Assembly: GCF_000466385.1 (NCBI RefSeq)
Contig: NZ_KE952910.1
Location: forward strand, 27,780-88,503
Length of the DNA: 60,724 bases
DNA from: Aneurinibacillus aneurinilyticus ATCC 12856
Lineage (GTDB): Bacteria; Bacillota; Bacilli; Aneurinibacillales; Aneurinibacillaceae
Direction of reading: 5' to 3'
The position numbers and the translations under genes were made by a program. How positions within the stretch are numbered: position 1 is the first letter of the stretch; each line of letters opens with the position of its first letter. Shown piece by piece: positions 1 through 6,162 of this stretch. The notes beneath the pieces were generated by a model, which was not told where the DNA came from, made no database searches, and saw only the letters and a list, made by a program, of their open reading frames with translations.

Positions 1-40
1 GATGCGCCCTGCGCTCCGGCAGAAGAAAGGCCAATGTGTC
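1..40 (+). repeat. Partial copy of the 120-bp dispersed repeat (copy A)
   Basis: The first 40 bases match the 3' third of the repeat at 5901-6020 with three differences and also match the copy at 60595-60714. The small hairpin with GCGC arms and loop CCT is intact. The second, terminator-like hairpin is shortened because GGTTT replaces the T-rich arm. The copy is cut by the window edge. It lies directly upstream of the methyltransferase gene and has the same orientation relative to it as the other upstream copy has to its downstream gene. Confidence 0.8.
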
Positions 41-81
41 GGTTTATCAAATCAGGTGTATATCGGAGAGGAAGGGATACG

Positions 82-1242
82 ATGAATGTAACGAAAGCGA
101 TTCAACGGGCGATTCAAGAAACAGCGGAAGGCATGATTTCATTTCGTAACTATATGGAATATGCGCTGTATTCGCCGGAAGGCGGATACTATCAGCAAGA
201 AAGACCGAAAATCGGCAAGCGGGGAGATTTTTATACGAACGCTTCAGTTGGCTCTGTATATGGAGAAATACTGGCTGATACGCTATGGGAAATGATAAAC
301 AAGCTTCCTTCTACCGAGCTTGCGATTGTGGAGATGGGAGGAGGAAACGGGCAATTAAGTGCACAAATTCTTCGTTCTTTGCGGGAGACGGATCGCCTAG
401 CTACATGTACATCATCCCTGACATATGTAATGATCGAAGCAAGTGCATATCATCGTGTGCTCCAGGAGGAAGCGCTTCGCCCCTTTCGGAATAGCATTGA
501 CGTACAATGGTACAGCAGCGTGGATGAGGCGAAAGCTGTATGGCCAGAATTGCGTGGAATACTGCTATCTAATGAACTGCTGGATGCGTTCCCTGTTCAC
601 ATTGTTGAATACCGGGATGGTAGTTGGTATGAAGTGTATGTAATAGAGAATAAAGAGGGAGGTAAGCCGTTTACTGAGCGATTAGGGCCGCTTTCTACCG
701 GTATGCTTGCAGATTATATCAAAAAACAGGGCATTCCTCCGTTGGAAGGTTATCGAGCAGAAATAAATTTAGACAGTATACGTTGGATGGAAAGTGTGGC
801 GGAATGGCTGGTCAAAGGCTATGTACTTACCGTTGACTATGGATATGAGAGGGGCGTATTATATACACCTTCTCGAAAAAAAGGAACCCTTCTATGCTAT
901 AAAGAACATACAATGAACGAAAATCCTTATGAAGAACCCGGTACACAGGATATAACAACCCATGTGAATTTCTCGGCACTGATGGATGCAGCAGAAGGGA
1001 AGGAGCTTGAGACGATAGGTTTTTATACGCAGCAGCAATTTTTAATGCAGGCGGGAATATTGCAAAAGCTTGAGGAACATACAGGAGGCGATCCGTTCCG
1101 CAATGAGGCGGCAAAACGAAATCGTGCTATTCGGCAGCTCATTATGGCAGAGGGAATGGGCAGCGTATTCCGCGTACTAGTTCAGGTGAAACATGCTGAG
1201 AAGAAGCTTGCAAGTTGTACCCCCTGGACACTGCAAAGATAA
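82..1242 (+). CDS. MidA/NDUFAF7-family (COG1565) SAM-dependent methyltransferase
   Basis: A 386-residue protein of the MidA/DUF185 family. The mitochondrial relative methylates an arginine of a complex I subunit; the bacterial substrate is not established. Visible family marks are an N-terminal segment with FRNYMEYALYSPEGGYY, the GDFYTNASVG stretch, a glycine-rich SAM loop IVEMGGGNGQLS near residues 90-100, and LLSNELLDAFPVH. I chose ATG 82 because GGAGAGGAAGGG lies just before it; an upstream in-frame start at 34 has no ribosome site and overlaps the repeat. The gene ends before a strong terminator. In Bacillales it often sits near the comG competence genes, which would lie to the left if synteny holds. 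Confidence 0.85.
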   Translation: MNVTKAIQRAIQETAEGMISFRNYMEYALYSPEGGYYQQERPKIGKRGDFYTNASVGSVYGEILADTLWEMINKLPSTELAIVEMGGGNGQLSAQILRSLRETDRLATCTSSLTYVMIEASAYHRVLQEEALRPFRNSIDVQWYSSVDEAKAVWPELRGILLSNELLDAFPVHIVEYRDGSWYEVYVIENKEGGKPFTERLGPLSTGMLADYIKKQGIPPLEGYRAEINLDSIRWMESVAEWLVKGYVLTVDYGYERGVLYTPSRKKGTLLCYKEHTMNENPYEEPGTQDITTHVNFSALMDAAEGKELETIGFYTQQQFLMQAGILQKLEEHTGGDPFRNEAAKRNRAIRQLIMAEGMGSVFRVLVQVKHAEKKLASCTPWTLQR

Positions 1243-1263
1243 AAGCAAAGCGAAAGCATAGAA

Positions 1264-1292
1264 AAAACGGAGCGGGGTTCCACTCCGTTTTT
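1264..1292. terminator. Bidirectional intrinsic terminator
   Basis: Arms AAAACGGAG (1264-1272) and CTCCGTTTT (1283-1291) form a 9-bp stem flanked by A and T runs. It lies between two convergent genes and can serve both strands. Confidence 0.85.
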
Positions 1293-1299
1293 GCATGTA

Positions 1300-1587
1300 T
1301 TATAAGAATGAGGACACCGTGTTTACGATTGCGCTTGCATGATCACCTTCAAGATTCGTCGGATAGTTACCGAAGAAAGCGTAAAACATGAAGCCCGTAA
1401 ACGCTAACAGCAGATAAGTCATAAAAATCATCATGTACGTTCTTTCAGAAAGCTCAACAAAGCTTAAGGCAAGAAACATGCCCGTTTGAGCGAAAAATAA
1501 CAGTGCCATTGCTTGTAAGTCACCCCATAACCCCATTAGTGCAATGACCAGGCAAAAAAATGCCAAGACGCGGTACATGCGTGCCAT
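1300..1587 (-). CDS. yqgY: DUF2626 small membrane protein, YqgY-like
   Basis: A 95-residue protein with about three hydrophobic segments, starting MARMYRVLAFF and containing LFFAQTGMFLALSFVELSER, which matches the YqgY/DUF2626 family of Bacillales. Its function is unknown. The start at 1587 has AAAGGAGGGG about 8 bases upstream; the longer frame starting at 1635 would run through that site. In B. subtilis yqgY lies beside mgsR (yqgZ), and mgsR is close by here too, separated by one regulator gene. Confidence 0.8.
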   Translation of the reverse strand: MARMYRVLAFFCLVIALMGLWGDLQAMALLFFAQTGMFLALSFVELSERTYMMIFMTYLLLAFTGFMFYAFFGNYPTNLEGDHASAIVNTVSSFL

Positions 1588-1699
1588 TCTAAATCCCCTC
1601 CTTTTACTGCTGTTGTAGATAACCCTATTAATCATTATTATTATAATCTAATAGGTAAAGACTGTAAACGCGAAGGTTTGTCTATTGTATGACACATCA

Positions 1700-2404
1700 T
1701 TAGGAAAGACGCAACATCGTATAGTCGCAGGACTTACATCCTGTTAACATCGAGTTCTCTTCAATTAATGAAATATTTTCGCCGAAGTATGTCTCGAAAA
1801 TACCAAGCAGAAGTGCGTGGTGCATCCGGCATATACTTTGGGGATTTTTTGATGCAGCTTCTTTGAACGTGCAATTGTATACACGAAAACGGAGATTTTG
1901 TTCACCGATAAGCTCAATTTCAGGATTGAGTCCCTGTGCCAGCACTAGACGGTGAATAGAGGCGATTTTCTCCTCTGTATTCATTTCGCTAATGCTTGTC
2001 CGCTCTTTTTCAATCGCTTGTCTTGCCGCCTCATGTCCGAATTTACGTCCCATTTCGTAAAGTGCTTTCTGCCCAGCTTCCCCCAGAGAAATCAATGTTT
2101 CAATAGCAATATTGGCGAGCAATTGATAGTCACGTGGCGGGAACTGTAGGCTGATGACCTGATCAGATAAAGAGTACAAACGACTCGGGCGACCGCCCTT
2201 GCCGGTTTTTTCCGAAGCGGAATTCAACAAATTCACATCTTCAAGCTTCGTCAGGTGAAGACGCGCAACATTTGGGTGAATATCAAATTGGTCAGCAATT
2301 TCCTGTACAGTAACGGCCCGGTGGTTGGCTACAATGTATTGGTAAATGGAAAAACGGGTTGGATCAGCAAGCACGCTGGTCAATTTCAAAGTTTCATTTT
2401 CCAC
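1700..2404 (-). CDS. ArsR-type winged-helix regulator with C-terminal cysteine cluster
   Basis: A 234-residue regulator. Residues about 5-80 form a winged helix (LADPTRFSIYQYIVANH, then VQEIADQFDIHPNVARLHLT and a GGRPSRLY wing), typical of the COG2345/ArsR-like group. The C-terminal half carries Cys178, Cys192, Cys223 and Cys226, spaced C-x13-C-x30-C-x2-C. The pattern resembles regulators of this group that bind an iron-sulfur cluster or metal, such as SufR, but the ligand here is inference. The gene is transcribed away from mgsR; its likely promoter is at 2442-2470. The start ATG overlaps no other gene and is followed closely by the HTH. No target gene can be named from the context. Confidence 0.75.
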   Translation of the reverse strand: MENETLKLTSVLADPTRFSIYQYIVANHRAVTVQEIADQFDIHPNVARLHLTKLEDVNLLNSASEKTGKGGRPSRLYSLSDQVISLQFPPRDYQLLANIAIETLISLGEAGQKALYEMGRKFGHEAARQAIEKERTSISEMNTEEKIASIHRLVLAQGLNPEIELIGEQNLRFRVYNCTFKEAASKNPQSICRMHHALLLGIFETYFGENISLIEENSMLTGCKSCDYTMLRLS

Positions 2405-2441
2405 TGGTAGTCCCCCTCATTATTTCTTATATCTGGGGTTA

Positions 2442-2470
2442 ATTATAGTACAAATAAAGGAAAGGGTAAA
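2442..2470 (-). promoter_or_regulatory. Candidate sigma-A promoter of the ArsR-type regulator
   Basis: On the minus strand TTTACC (2470-2465) and a perfect TATAAT (2447-2442) are separated by 17 bp, about 40 bp before the start codon. The -35 box matches 4 of 6 consensus positions. Confidence 0.5.
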
Positions 2471-2490
2471 TGAAACTTTTGTAAACACTA

Positions 2491-2520
2491 TTGACATAGA
2501 AATAAATCCAATAATATAAT
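2491..2520 (+). promoter_or_regulatory. Strong sigma-A promoter driving the mgsR leader
   Basis: TTGACA (2491-2496) and TATAAT (2515-2520) are both perfect, with an 18-bp spacer in AT-rich sequence. Predicted transcription starts near 2527, giving mgsR a leader of about 260 nt. Confidence 0.7.
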
Positions 2521-2641
2521 TAAATAAATTAAAGATAGTAGGTATTCCTATTCTCTATTCACTTTACATTATTTATAAGCTATATATTTGTTACATATGA
2601 ACATGATTTGACTTTTCAATTATTATATCGTGGTGCGAGGT

Positions 2642-2699
2642 GGGAAAGAAGTAGGGCATTGGGAGGTTCTATATGTAGATCCAGCCCCCTTCCTTTCTC
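2642..2699 (+). promoter_or_regulatory. Long imperfect hairpin in the mgsR leader
   Basis: Within the 383-bp gap 2405-2787 the outer arms GAAAG-AAG (2644-2651) and CTT-C-CTTTC (2689-2697) pair with one bulge. The inner arms GGGAGGTTCTA (2661-2671) and TAGATCCAGCCC (2676-2687) form a second helix closed by TATG. There is no T-run, so it is not a simple terminator. It matches no riboswitch that I recognise. The rest of the gap is AT-rich and holds the two divergent promoters. Confidence 0.5.
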
Positions 2700-2787
2700 T
2701 TGTCGTACTTCGGTCCGTAAAAATGTCAATGTATCAAGCTAATTTATATAGATAACATGCGAATAGTTGACAAGGAGATGACCGGGG

Positions 2788-3147
2788 ATGAGTGAGCATC
2801 ACCTAACATTTTTTACTTATCCAAGCTGCACCTCTTGCCGTAAAGCCAAAGCGTTCCTGAAAGAGAAGGGAGTTGAATATGATGAACGTCATCTGTTCAA
2901 AAATCCTCCTTCGGCTGAGGAGTTGTTAGAAATTATTAAAATGACTAACAATGGCACCGATGATATTTTATCGACACGCAGCCGCAAGTTCAAAGAATTG
3001 GACAAGGATATTGAAGACATGACTGTCTCCGAACTGTTGGAGATGGTAAGCGAAGAGCCGAGGTTGCTTCGCCGGCCGATTATTTTTGACGGAGAGAATT
3101 TAATCATCGGCTATAATCGTACCGCCATGCAAGATTTGTTAGCATAG
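2788..3147 (+). CDS. mgsR: MgsR, Spx/ArsC-family regulator of stress genes
   Basis: A 119-residue thioredoxin-fold protein starting with TFFTYPSCTSCRKAK, with Cys14 and Cys17 forming the CxxC redox switch. Later segments ILSTRSRKFKEL and LLRRPIIFDGENLIIGYN match MgsR (YqgZ) of B. subtilis closely. In that species MgsR is a redox-sensitive partner of RNA polymerase that modulates part of the general stress regulon. ATG 2788 has AAGGAG 10 bases upstream and lies at the end of a long leader with a large hairpin. A terminator follows immediately. ArsC arsenate reductase is excluded by the CxxC motif and the Spx-like sequence. Confidence 0.9.
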   Translation: MSEHHLTFFTYPSCTSCRKAKAFLKEKGVEYDERHLFKNPPSAEELLEIIKMTNNGTDDILSTRSRKFKELDKDIEDMTVSELLEMVSEEPRLLRRPIIFDGENLIIGYNRTAMQDLLA

Positions 3148-3170
3148 CGCTACATACACTTGTCAAGTAA

Positions 3171-3200
3171 AAAGCCGACGGGCGTTCCCGTCGGTTTTTT
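3171..3200 (+). terminator. Intrinsic terminator after mgsR
   Basis: CCGACGGG and CCCGTCGG pair around a CGTT loop, followed by six T residues (3195-3200). Confidence 0.9.
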
Positions 3201-3229
3201 GTGCTACAATATGGATGGAGGAGATGACG

Positions 3230-4114
3230 TTGCAACCACATAAAATTATGCTCGTAGATGGCATGAGTTTGCTATTTCGCGGGTACTATGCGCTAGTAAA
3301 TCGGGGGCCGATGTATGCAAAGAATGGATACCCGACAAATGCTATCTACGGATTTATGCAGTATTTTTTTGATGCGATAGGAACTTTCGCTCCGACTCAT
3401 ATCATTTGTTGCTGGGATATGGGAGCGAAGACATTCCGTAATGAAAAGTTCCCGGACTATAAAGCGAACCGAGGAGAAGCTCCCGATGATCTGCTGCCAC
3501 AGTTTGAACTGGTCAAAGAGATGGTAGAAGCGCTCGGAGTACGTAATATAGGTGTGCCGGGTTACGAAGCTGATGATGTCATCGGTTCGCTTAGTCGTAC
3601 GTTTGCAAAGGAAGCACAGATTATTATTTTGACCGGCGATCATGATGCGCTTCAACTTATTGAAGAGAACGTGCATGTGGCGATTATGAAAAAAGGCTTG
3701 TCTAATTATAAAGTGTACACGCTGGACGTATTGCATGCTGAGAAGGGGCTAAGCCCGATTCAAATGATTGATGTGAAAGGTCTTATGGGAGACGCTTCGG
3801 ATAATTATCCGGGAGTTAAAGGAATAGGCGAGAAGACAGCTATTAAATTGATTACTGAATATGAAACGATTGAGAATTTGCTTGCTAATGTAGACAAGCT
3901 TACGCCTGCATTACGCAAAAAAATTACAGAAAATATCGATATGCTTCATCTATCCCGTGAACTGGCGACGATTGCCTGCGATGTCCAACACGAGATGACA
4001 CTTGATGGTTGTGCTTGGTGCATCGATATGGAGCATGCGCACCAGAAATTTGCCGAATACGAGATTCATCGTCTTTTGAACAGATTAGTTGAATATACGG
4101 ATACGGCTAGATAA
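3230..4114 (+). CDS. ypcP: 5'-3' exonuclease, FEN type (YpcP-like)
   Basis: A 294-residue stand-alone homologue of the 5' nuclease domain of DNA polymerase I, expected to remove RNA primers and 5' flaps in replication and repair. Visible motifs are LVDGMSLLFRGYYA, the acidic GYEADDVIGS and LTGDHDALQL segments that bind metal, and the H3TH region VKGLMGDASDNYPGVKGIGEKTA. I chose TTG 3230 because GGAGGA lies 8 bases upstream; ATG 3224 is only 2 bases from that site. It is followed by the crotonase gene after a 52-bp gap and both may be cotranscribed. Confidence 0.85.
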   Translation: MQPHKIMLVDGMSLLFRGYYALVNRGPMYAKNGYPTNAIYGFMQYFFDAIGTFAPTHIICCWDMGAKTFRNEKFPDYKANRGEAPDDLLPQFELVKEMVEALGVRNIGVPGYEADDVIGSLSRTFAKEAQIIILTGDHDALQLIEENVHVAIMKKGLSNYKVYTLDVLHAEKGLSPIQMIDVKGLMGDASDNYPGVKGIGEKTAIKLITEYETIENLLANVDKLTPALRKKITENIDMLHLSRELATIACDVQHEMTLDGCAWCIDMEHAHQKFAEYEIHRLLNRLVEYTDTAR

Positions 4115-4166
4115 CGTATACAGGCTTGCGAATACATACGTTCAGGAGGATAAAGGAGGGAATAAA

Positions 4167-4928
4167 GTGAATACGGTTTTACTAGACAAACAGGATGGAA
4201 TCGCACTGGTTACGTTGAACCGTCCGAGTGTCCGAAATGCCATTAGCTTCGAAATGATAGAAGAGTTGGACGTTTGTTTGGATGAGCTTGCGTCTGATAA
4301 AGAGGTGAAAGTGCTCATTTTCACGGGAGCGGGAGATAAAGCGTTTGTATCTGGGGGCGACCTGGATCAATTTTTGTCGGTGCGTACAAAGGATAAATCA
4401 TATCCTATGCTTATGCGTGTGGCCCGCCTGCTGAGTAAAATCGATCGCTATCCAAAGCCAACAATCGCGATGATGAATGGTGCTGCCATCGGTGGTGGCT
4501 GTGAATTCGCAGCCGCGTGCCGGTTTCGTATTGCAAGTGACAAGGCAAGGATGGGCTTTGTGCAAATCGGCATGCATATTATTACAGGCTGGGGCAGCGG
4601 TACCCGTTTGATGGAGAAAATAGGTACGAACAACGCTTTGGAGTTGCTGTTAACTGGAGAATTGTTTGATGCAGCGTACGGCAAGGAAATCGGATTTATC
4701 GACCGTGTATTCCCACATGAAGCATTGCATGACGAAGTGATGAAGTTTGCAGGACGGATTGCAGATAAGCCGCTTGCAGGTATTGAGGCGTATATGAAAA
4801 TAGCCAAGATGGTGGATTCCGGCCTGGCAGGGGAGGTATGTATCGAAGAAGAAATCGATTTATGCTCCTCGCTCTGGGGATCAGAAGCTCATTACGGTGT
4901 TGTTCAGAAGTTTTTGCAAAAAAAATAA
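4167..4928 (+). CDS. Crotonase-fold enoyl-CoA hydratase/isomerase family protein
   Basis: A 253-residue crotonase homologue. The oxyanion-hole segments AFVSGGDLDQF and MNGAAIGGGCEFAAACR are clear, and the first catalytic glutamate (CEF) is kept. At the position of the second hydratase glutamate the sequence reads MGFVQIGMHI, with glutamine instead of glutamate. Classical hydratase activity is therefore doubtful; isomerase, decarboxylase or thioester hydrolase activity is possible. GTG 4167 is preceded by AAAGGAGGG at a good distance; the open frame extending upstream into ypcP lacks a start signal. It is not part of the acyl-CoA carboxylase operon 1.2 kb downstream. Confidence 0.8.
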   Translation: MNTVLLDKQDGIALVTLNRPSVRNAISFEMIEELDVCLDELASDKEVKVLIFTGAGDKAFVSGGDLDQFLSVRTKDKSYPMLMRVARLLSKIDRYPKPTIAMMNGAAIGGGCEFAAACRFRIASDKARMGFVQIGMHIITGWGSGTRLMEKIGTNNALELLLTGELFDAAYGKEIGFIDRVFPHEALHDEVMKFAGRIADKPLAGIEAYMKIAKMVDSGLAGEVCIEEEIDLCSSLWGSEAHYGVVQKFLQKK

Positions 4929-5016
4929 ACGAAAAAAACACTCTTCTTCCGTTTAAATCTTTTAGCTGCTGGACATACTATTTTACTAGAAAATCATTCT
5001 ATGAACTCTAGTAAGT

Positions 5017-5047
5017 GCATAAAAATAGTGGTAACAAGGCCATTTGG
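5017..5047 (+). promoter_or_regulatory. Possible sigma-F/sigma-G promoter of the rsfA-like gene
   Basis: GCATA (5017-5021), a 16-bp spacer and GGCCATTTGG (5038-5047) resemble the forespore consensus, with one mismatch in the -10 element. B. subtilis rsfA is forespore-expressed, which fits, but the match is not decisive. Confidence 0.3.
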
Positions 5048-5069
5048 AATTAAACGGAGGGATTTATAT

Positions 5070-5741
5070 ATGACTGTAACACGTCAAGATGCATGGACGC
5101 CGGATGATGATTTGCTGCTAGCAGAAGTGACGCTACGACATATTCGCGAAGGAAGTACCCAACTGTGCGCATTTGAAGAAGTAGGTGAGCGCCTCAGCAG
5201 GACGGCGGCTGCATGTGGATTTCGCTGGAACAGTGCTGTGCGTAAACGTTATGAAGATGCCATACAAATCGCTAAGGCGCATCGCCAGGAGCGCAAGAAA
5301 GCGAAACGGAGGCTGAAAGGCATTTCTTCGGTTCCTCTTATGGAAAAGGCAAGTCTAGCAGAAGAAACCTCTCAGGCTGAAATGGATGAGGCAGTTGCTG
5401 TAAGACAGCAGGAGATGCAGGAAGAAATTTCTCTCGATGTTGTCATTCGTTTTTTGCGTGGACAGAAAGATGCATATAAGCGTATGAAGCAGCTGGAAAA
5501 GGAAGTAGCTGATAGCCGCAAGGAGCTTGCAGAGCTTCGCACCGAGAATGAGAGTCTAAGAGAAGAATTGTCTTTGATGAAGTCGGACTATCAAGTTGTT
5601 AACGATGATTATAAAGCTTTGATTCAAATTATGGATCGTGCGCGTAAAATGGCATTTCTCGGTGGAGAAGAAGAGGTTGATGTGAAACCTCGTTTTAAGA
5701 TGGATGCTAATGGAAATCTTGAGCGTGTCGATTACAGATAA
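5070..5741 (+). CDS. RsfA-family sporulation transcriptional regulator
   Basis: A 223-residue protein. Residues about 5-60 form a Myb/SANT-like DNA-binding domain (DAWTPDDDLLLAEVTLRHI, later FRWNSAVRKRY), as in RsfA and YlbO of B. subtilis, which tune forespore or mother-cell gene expression. A basic linker rich in Lys and Arg follows, and residues about 135-185 form a coiled coil (QLEKEVADSRKELAELRTEN). ATG 5070 has CGGAGG 8 bases upstream, so the longer frame from 5001 is not used. It appears monocistronic. Which of the two paralogues it represents cannot be decided here. Confidence 0.8.
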   Translation: MTVTRQDAWTPDDDLLLAEVTLRHIREGSTQLCAFEEVGERLSRTAAACGFRWNSAVRKRYEDAIQIAKAHRQERKKAKRRLKGISSVPLMEKASLAEETSQAEMDEAVAVRQQEMQEEISLDVVIRFLRGQKDAYKRMKQLEKEVADSRKELAELRTENESLREELSLMKSDYQVVNDDYKALIQIMDRARKMAFLGGEEEVDVKPRFKMDANGNLERVDYR

Positions 5742-5766
5742 AAAATAAGAAAAACTTGCAGACAGT

Positions 5767-5842
5767 GCCGTTCGTCTTTTTTTCACAACGAAGTCGAACG
5801 GCCGCTTTGTGACATGTCGGTCTTTTTCACCCGCCGTGTCAC
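5767..5842. other. Hairpin-rich block, diverged inverted relative of the element at 60391-60582
   Basis: Stems GCCGTTCG/CGAACGGC (5767-5774, 5795-5802) and GTGACA/TGTCAC (5809-5814, 5837-5842) fill the first part of the 421-bp gap 5742-6162. On the minus strand the blocks GACACGGC, CACAAAGCGGCC and AGACGAAC occur in the same order as on the plus strand at 60465-60520. No coding potential is seen. The T-run follows the left arm, so this is not a normal plus-strand terminator for the rsfA-like gene. Confidence 0.55.
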
Positions 5843-5900
5843 GTGCTCCACAGGGAATAAAGAAAACTTCGCTGGTGCCAAACTAGCGCGCAGGCAACAC

Positions 5901-6020
5901 TATATAAGTTACACTTGATATTTTGACATGATCACGTGGTTGGAAGTAGGAAATTCGGAAAAAAGAAGAGGTTGGATGCGCCTTGCGCTCCGGCAGAAGA
6001 AAGACCAGTGTGTCTTTTTC
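5901..6020 (+). repeat. 120-bp dispersed structured repeat (copy B)
   Basis: Aligned without gaps to 60595-60714 with six differences in 120 bases. It contains an AT-rich 5' half, then a hairpin GGA-T-GCGC / GCGCTCC (5974-5991) and a terminator-like hairpin AGAAAGAC / GTCTTTTT (5998-6019). Both stem substitutions between copies give G-U pairs and so preserve pairing. No terminal inverted repeats and no open reading frame of note are visible. It lies 142 bp upstream of the biotin carboxylase gene. Confidence 0.85.
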
Positions 6021-6162
6021 TAGTCTCTGATTTTCTCCGTCTTTTTTTATGACATTTAATTAAAAAAATTTTGAAATTAAGAAGGGGATTTTTAATCCTT
6101 TGTAGAAAATGTCATTTATAGAGTGATTGATTTTTACATATTGTGCATGAAAGGGTGAGCAA

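Noticed and set aside
2620-2650. Sigma-B promoter for mgsR
   Set aside because: GGGAAA occurs at 2642-2647 but no GTTTAA-like box lies 12-14 bp upstream, and the bases belong to the leader hairpin.
4089-4166. Longer N-terminus for the crotonase gene overlapping ypcP
   Set aside because: The extension contains no ribosome site and AAAGGAGGG lies directly before GTG 4167.
5901-6020. Insertion sequence end or CRISPR repeat
   Set aside because: No transposase, no terminal inverted repeats, no target duplications and no regular spacing between copies are visible.
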